Assembly (NCBI GenBank): GCA_037576195.1
Contig: CM075103.1
Span: 21,452,001 to 21,516,000 of the forward strand
DNA from: Phytoseiulus persimilis
Taxonomy: Eukaryota; Arthropoda; Arachnida; Mesostigmata; Phytoseiidae
Length of the DNA: 64,000 nt
Reading direction: 5' to 3'
Below are positions 59,261 to 64,000 of the stretch, piece after piece. The notes below the pieces were generated by a model. The model worked only from the letters and a program-made list of their open reading frames with translations. It was not told where the DNA came from and did no database searches. The first letter of the stretch is position 1; each line of letters opens with the position of its first letter. The translations under genes were made by a program, and so were the position numbers.

Positions 59261-62200
59261 CAGGCAGGGAGCCGAGATCTTCTATCGGAATAACATGGGC
59301 GAAAACGGAAGTCCGCCTGGCCCAACGGCTCTCGTATCTTTTTGCAATCTCAGAAGGTTCTGACTTCACTGACGGCTTATCAGCTGCTCGAGAGAGTCAC
59401 CGAACGAGGGTCCGGAGAGCGAAAAGAGGTGCATCGCCATGAAATGGAAGCGAACAGAACGAGCGCGTCCTGGCAGAATCTCAGAGAAGCGTGAGAAGTC
59501 TGATTTTGAAATAAAGGGTATAGGGTGCGACGAACCTTCGAGCCCGATCATCTCTGCAGACCTGTGGTACCATCACCCGCATTCCCGTGTCGAGAGAGAG
59601 AGAGAGAGAGAGAGGGAGGCTAACCCTTCCGAACTCTCGAACGGGAATTTCGCTCGAAGTTCCACGAACAAGTAGCCTCAACTCGACGTAGTTCCTCTGC
59701 TCTGGCAACGGCAACGAGGAAAGAGTGTTCGGTTTTTGTTGATCGGACGATACCGAGGAATGGCAGCCCCTGACACCCGCTGTTTCCAGAACGTCCTACG
59801 TCGTTCCGAGCTTTTTCATGGGGTTTTATGCGCTTCGAGCGTTTCACCAGGGCCTGATGCCTCCCCGGACTTTCCTCCCATTGTCCTACGAACGAGCGAA
59901 TATCCATGATCGAACGTTCAAGAGCGTGGTCGAGAGATCATGCGACGACTCTCAGACTGCCGTTCGTTCCGGAGACCTTTCAAGTCGACTTCCAGGCCAC
60001 AGGTTACAGCTCTGAGAGTGTCAGAGGGAGCGAGCTCAGGACTGAGAGCACGCATCCTCTGTCGTGCGATAATGCTTCACCCAGAAGATATGCTGTGGCT
60101 GATGCAGCAAATAGTTCTGAGCCGTGAAGTTGTTTCTCCGTCTCCCAGCAACCGCTCGGGCGGGCGGAACTCGACTGAATGAGGCGGGAGGGGGGTTCCC
60201 GGGCGACCGGGCAGACACCGCTGTAAACTGAATTCGGAGAATTTATTTGCAACTTCTGCGAGCACAGGAATGTCCTGTATGGCCCGAAACAATTTCTTCT
60301 CCGTTTTCCCACAAGCTCCGCTGGCGACGATAAAACTCCGAGTCTGAGTGCTGCTGCTGCTCCTCAGATTGTATTCTGGGGAATCCCAGCTGCGTGTCAT
60401 TCAAGGGCCACGTAGATCCCAGATTCGGGAAAAAAACTCACAGACGAGACATGTTTTCCTGGAGGAATGAAAGGCGGCCACAGAGATATTTTCCTCTGCA
60501 ACTCTGGGCGGATGCGTCTCAGAGTTGCAGCAGTTTTTTCAGCGAGTGTTTGAGCCCTCTGCGGCTTGCGCTGACGTTCTCATTCCTTTCATGTTCCTTG
60601 ATCTGATTGATCCGCATACGATTCTATTCTTCTCCGCGGAGGGTCCGACTTCCCGAAATGGTTCCTCTGCTTCGATTTCATCGAAAAAGTTTTTCATTTC
60701 GAAAACGAGTTCCCTCCGCGGTGGAAAATCCAACCGCCAAGTCCGAAATGCCGTATCCAGAGTAGAATGCGATGTTTGCTTACCCTCATGAGCTTCTGCG
60801 GGCTGCAAGTGCCCAAATCCCAGACGCATGCGCGGAGAATATTTCACAGAGTCGGTGAGCTCATCCTAAGCCAGACGAAGGAGAATCCTCCGCCGAACCA
60901 GCCGAGAGGAGTTAAAAACTGCCGGCCGGCATCCTGACTGCAACTACCAAGCTGCAAGTCTCTCGCTCTGAAACCGTGAATTCAAGGTCAGGCGCGGCTT
61001 TCGACGAAGATCCGAGACGAAGTACGATCCTCGTTGCTCGCGTGAAGGACTCCGGCATACCCTCACTCCCGAACGCGCATCGATTCCCTTTCAATGTGAC
61101 ATCGGTAGGAAATGACGAACCGTGCAATCGGGCTAGTAGCGGCTCGCTCGTTGCCGCTTCCGCGCGCTGGCAACAGCTTGGGTTTGACGTGTTCCGATTC
61201 ATTCGTGTTGCTCCGCTCTCAATCAGAAAGATTGACAGAACGCGTCGTCTACGCGCATGCAATTCAAATCATGACCGCAACACATCGCGTGAATATGCGA
61301 TCCCCGCCGAGGCTGCTCGTGCTGGAGCTCAGGACAGCCCCTACAGGTGCTGTAGAAAGGCGCGCCGTTGGGAACGGAGGGCGAGGCCTGCAGGTGATGG
61401 AGTTGTTCGTCTGATCGAAAGGCCGAAATCTTCAAAATATCGGGGAATGAATGCGATCGATTCCGCGGCCGTCCGCGGAGAGTGATCGAAGGTATATGAA
61501 TCCAAGAAGGCACGCGAGGCAGACGACTCCCTCCGTCCCGCGACTTCCTCAAACATCTGGAACGAAACTTGATCGTTCTGTGCGCAAACGCACGTCCCCT
61601 CGTTAGAAGTCGAGAGCCCTCGAGAAAAACCCTCCGGCGAGCCGCCGAAAAAGCAGAACGGATGTGTCAACAGGAGGATTGCCATATCGGCCCGCTGTCA
61701 AGGGCGCCGAACAACGAAAATCCCAACGTCTCGATGTCCCGGAGAGCGGCTGACCGAGGAAATCTCTCTATCTCTGCGACACGTGCTCGGCTCGAGAGCG
61801 AGCTTGTTCTCAATAGGCCGAGTTTTTCATGCCCCTCTACTCTGCTCCTGCTTGTACCTGTTGAGCGGCCCATCCGGAATTCATGATTCACAGGAAACAG
61901 TCTTCGACTTGTTGATCGAGCAGTCGGCCCAACAGCTGAATGCGAATCGAAAGCTGTCAAGAGCATGATGCTTGCATTCGATTCCGCGCAGAAATCGGAG
62001 ATGAGCTTTCACAGTTCTTCCTCGATTTCCCGGAGAATGCTTTTCTGTTGGAAATGTACCTCCGCGCTGCGGAATAATCTTGCCGTTTCTTGCTGCTTAT
62101 CATCTTGGACTTCGCGAGGATAGGTCATCTTCGAAGCCGGGCACGAACCGCGTGCGGCAAATCTTTGACTGTGTACAGCTGCGAGCACCACGGCTTTTTT

Positions 62201-63732
62201 AGGGAAAAAGCGGATCCTGAACCCATGTCCTTGGCGGGGGGGCATCGGGAGTGCATGGGGAAGGGTTCGAAACGAGAAATACAGTACGTTTCCACTCAGA
62301 GCAGTTGGATCATGCGGAAGGGCTCCCGCGATTCTGGGTTTCTCATTCGCTGAGGAAAGTCCGCCGGTGGAACCTTCCCCCGGAGCTCATGATCAGCCCC
62401 AACACACTCAGAGTTTCCAGGAGATCCAAACCTTGATGTGAGACTCGGACTCATTCGGCAAGCGCGGTATTCACGCATTATTCGGAACACTCGATCTGTT
62501 TATAGCCTTGAGTTTTCAATGCGAACGCGGGTCGACTCATGTGAACTAGGATCACCATCCGGAGTATCTCAGCACATTCTCAGATGGTGCCGCTCAGGAC
62601 GCTTTCCTCGGGATCCAAAGGTCAGAACGCAGCAGCAGGCCTCAAGTTGTTGGCGCCGAACCGGGAGCGCAACTTGGAACTTCAGCATGGTTCGACTCCG
62701 CGAGCCCGAGAACCCTCTCCCTCGATCGGAGACCCAATCAAACTTAACGAAGCTTCTATGTCTGCGTAGGAGTCTCATACCACAACGGACACAGCAATGT
62801 GGCACGCTGCAAACATCTCGCTCTGAAACTCTGGGATGCAACAACCGAGCTCAAGCACAATGGCAAGTATATGTGAAATATTAAATAAAAAGTGAAATCT
62901 AATCGGGAGCGTTCGGTTTCTTCCACGCACGGATGACACTCCGGGGCCCGTAAAGAACACAGGAGGTTCGAAAGCTTTCTCCGAGCCTTCGAGTGGAAGA
63001 GTCTTCGGGCCCGGGGAAATTCGGGCTCGCTGGACAGCATCTTCTGCATGCGTCTTGGGGCTCTCTAAAGCAATGTCCCCGGAATAACAGACCTCCAGGA
63101 AGACTGTGAAAATCACTTGCAGCTCGTCGCTGCCTTTTCGCTTCGCCTGGCCGCGTTTCTTTGAGAGCGCGACATCAGCAGCTTTGTGTCCACAAAGAGC
63201 TGATCACTGATTCCCCCTCGTGAACACCGATTTTCGAATGCATGTTTCATGCTCTCATCTCGAGTCGCAGTAACACCCCAGAGGGTCAACCGTGACGTCT
63301 GCCGGGTCATTCTTGAAATCTGTGCAACGACCCTTCAGAAGTGTGCGGACAGTCATTTTCTTAGCGCTGCATTAGGAGCCCAGAGTCGGTGTCCTCGCTT
63401 CATAAAGACACCCCGGGAGACCGGTTTTCAAAACTTCATGAGAGGAAAACTTTGCGCATCGATCTCCGCCGGAATCTCACTGGACAACGGCCCGTACCCT
63501 GGGAGTTAGTCTCAATGACCACCTGTTACGACACTTTCGGGGAGCAGTGAGAATATTTCTTTAAATCCGATATAGGTCTGGAAAATCCCGATCGCAGCAT
63601 CCTGTGTGATTCGGGCGTCGCGGACGAAGTATCCGATGATCGGTATCGGGGCTGCATATCAATGAACTCAGGGTTTCGAAGGCAACGAAGAGAGCCCTCC
63701 ACAAAAACTCTGTGGCGGTGAATTTTTTTCAG
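59261..63732. other. Long stretch without a supported gene
   Basis: A short (GA)n run is at 59592-59614. Open frames up to 169 codons (plus 60976-61485) overlap others on both strands. No coding exon or RNA gene is recognised. Lone AATAAA words, such as those near 59512 and 62883, cannot be tied to a gene. Confidence 0.5.
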
Positions 63733-64000
63733 GCGAGGCGGAACGACGGGGCCTGCTCATTCAACCTAGGTACAAAAACTTCCGAACGTTTTCTCCTCGA
63801 TAGCAAGCAGATGTCACTTATTGCAACATATTCAAGGCAGGCTTTGCCATTCATTGGCCTTTCAGACGGAATGAAGCGACCCGCCTGTCGCGAGACGGAC
63901 GTGATTGCTTTGATAGCAATATCTCTTGATCTTCCGATATCAGTTGCGGATCGCGGACAATCAAGATCAGTTCCAAGTCTTCCCGTCAAATGTCACTGGC
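63733..64000 (+). CDS. Candidate exon open to the right window edge, unknown
   Basis: A good plus-strand acceptor (GGTGAATTTTTTTCAG, AG at 63731-63732) is followed by a frame open for all 89 codons to the end of the window (ARRNDGACSFNLGTKTSERF...). The peptide is mixed, with a mildly hydrophobic middle, and I recognise no domain. Third-position G+C is not raised, which weakens the case. The opposite strand is also open (63989-63729). The exon may be real and continue beyond the window, or may be chance. Confidence 0.2.

Overview
The window looks like nuclear DNA of an arthropod. It is about half G+C, has long stretches without genes, canonical GT-AG splice signals, microsatellites and decayed inverted-repeat transposons, and no operons or ribosome binding sites. 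The one gene identified with confidence is the first coding exon of a Shaw-type (Kv3) voltage-gated potassium channel. It lies on the minus strand and runs off the left edge. Its near-identity to the insect Shaw N-terminus points to an arthropod. The composition would fit a mesostigmatid (for example phytoseiid) mite, but that is an inference.

Layout. Positions 1-623 hold the Shaw exon: 430 nt of coding sequence plus part of the 5' UTR, bounded on the right by a textbook 3' splice site. Shaw must therefore have at least one further upstream exon, and part of this window is likely its 5' intron. Two places carry plausible minus-strand 5' splice sites that could belong to it: about 5.6 kb, and a CpG-rich stretch at 28.7-30.2 kb. 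From 0.6 to 64 kb I recognise no other protein family. What can be supported is a set of short candidate exons and ORFs of unknown function. The best is an 87-codon, glycine- and proline-free helical ORF at 57.2-57.5 kb. Others lie at 6.3, 19.6, 21.8, 38.7, 52.6 and 63.7 kb.

Repeats are clearer. There is a ~460 bp non-autonomous element with mariner/Tc1-like termini (12.75-13.21 kb), a fold-back with 140 bp arms about 93% identical (38.9-39.3 kb), and a small hairpin repeat (59.14-59.26 kb). Two lone TACAGGGTG-type ends lie at 38.48 and 47.14 kb. There is also a pure (GA)67 microsatellite at 20.8 kb, a CT-rich tract, and several G or C runs of 9-13 nt.

No tRNA, rRNA, CRISPR array, intact transposase or reverse transcriptase was found. 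Most open frames in the window are not supported as genes, because their lengths are close to what chance allows at this base composition.
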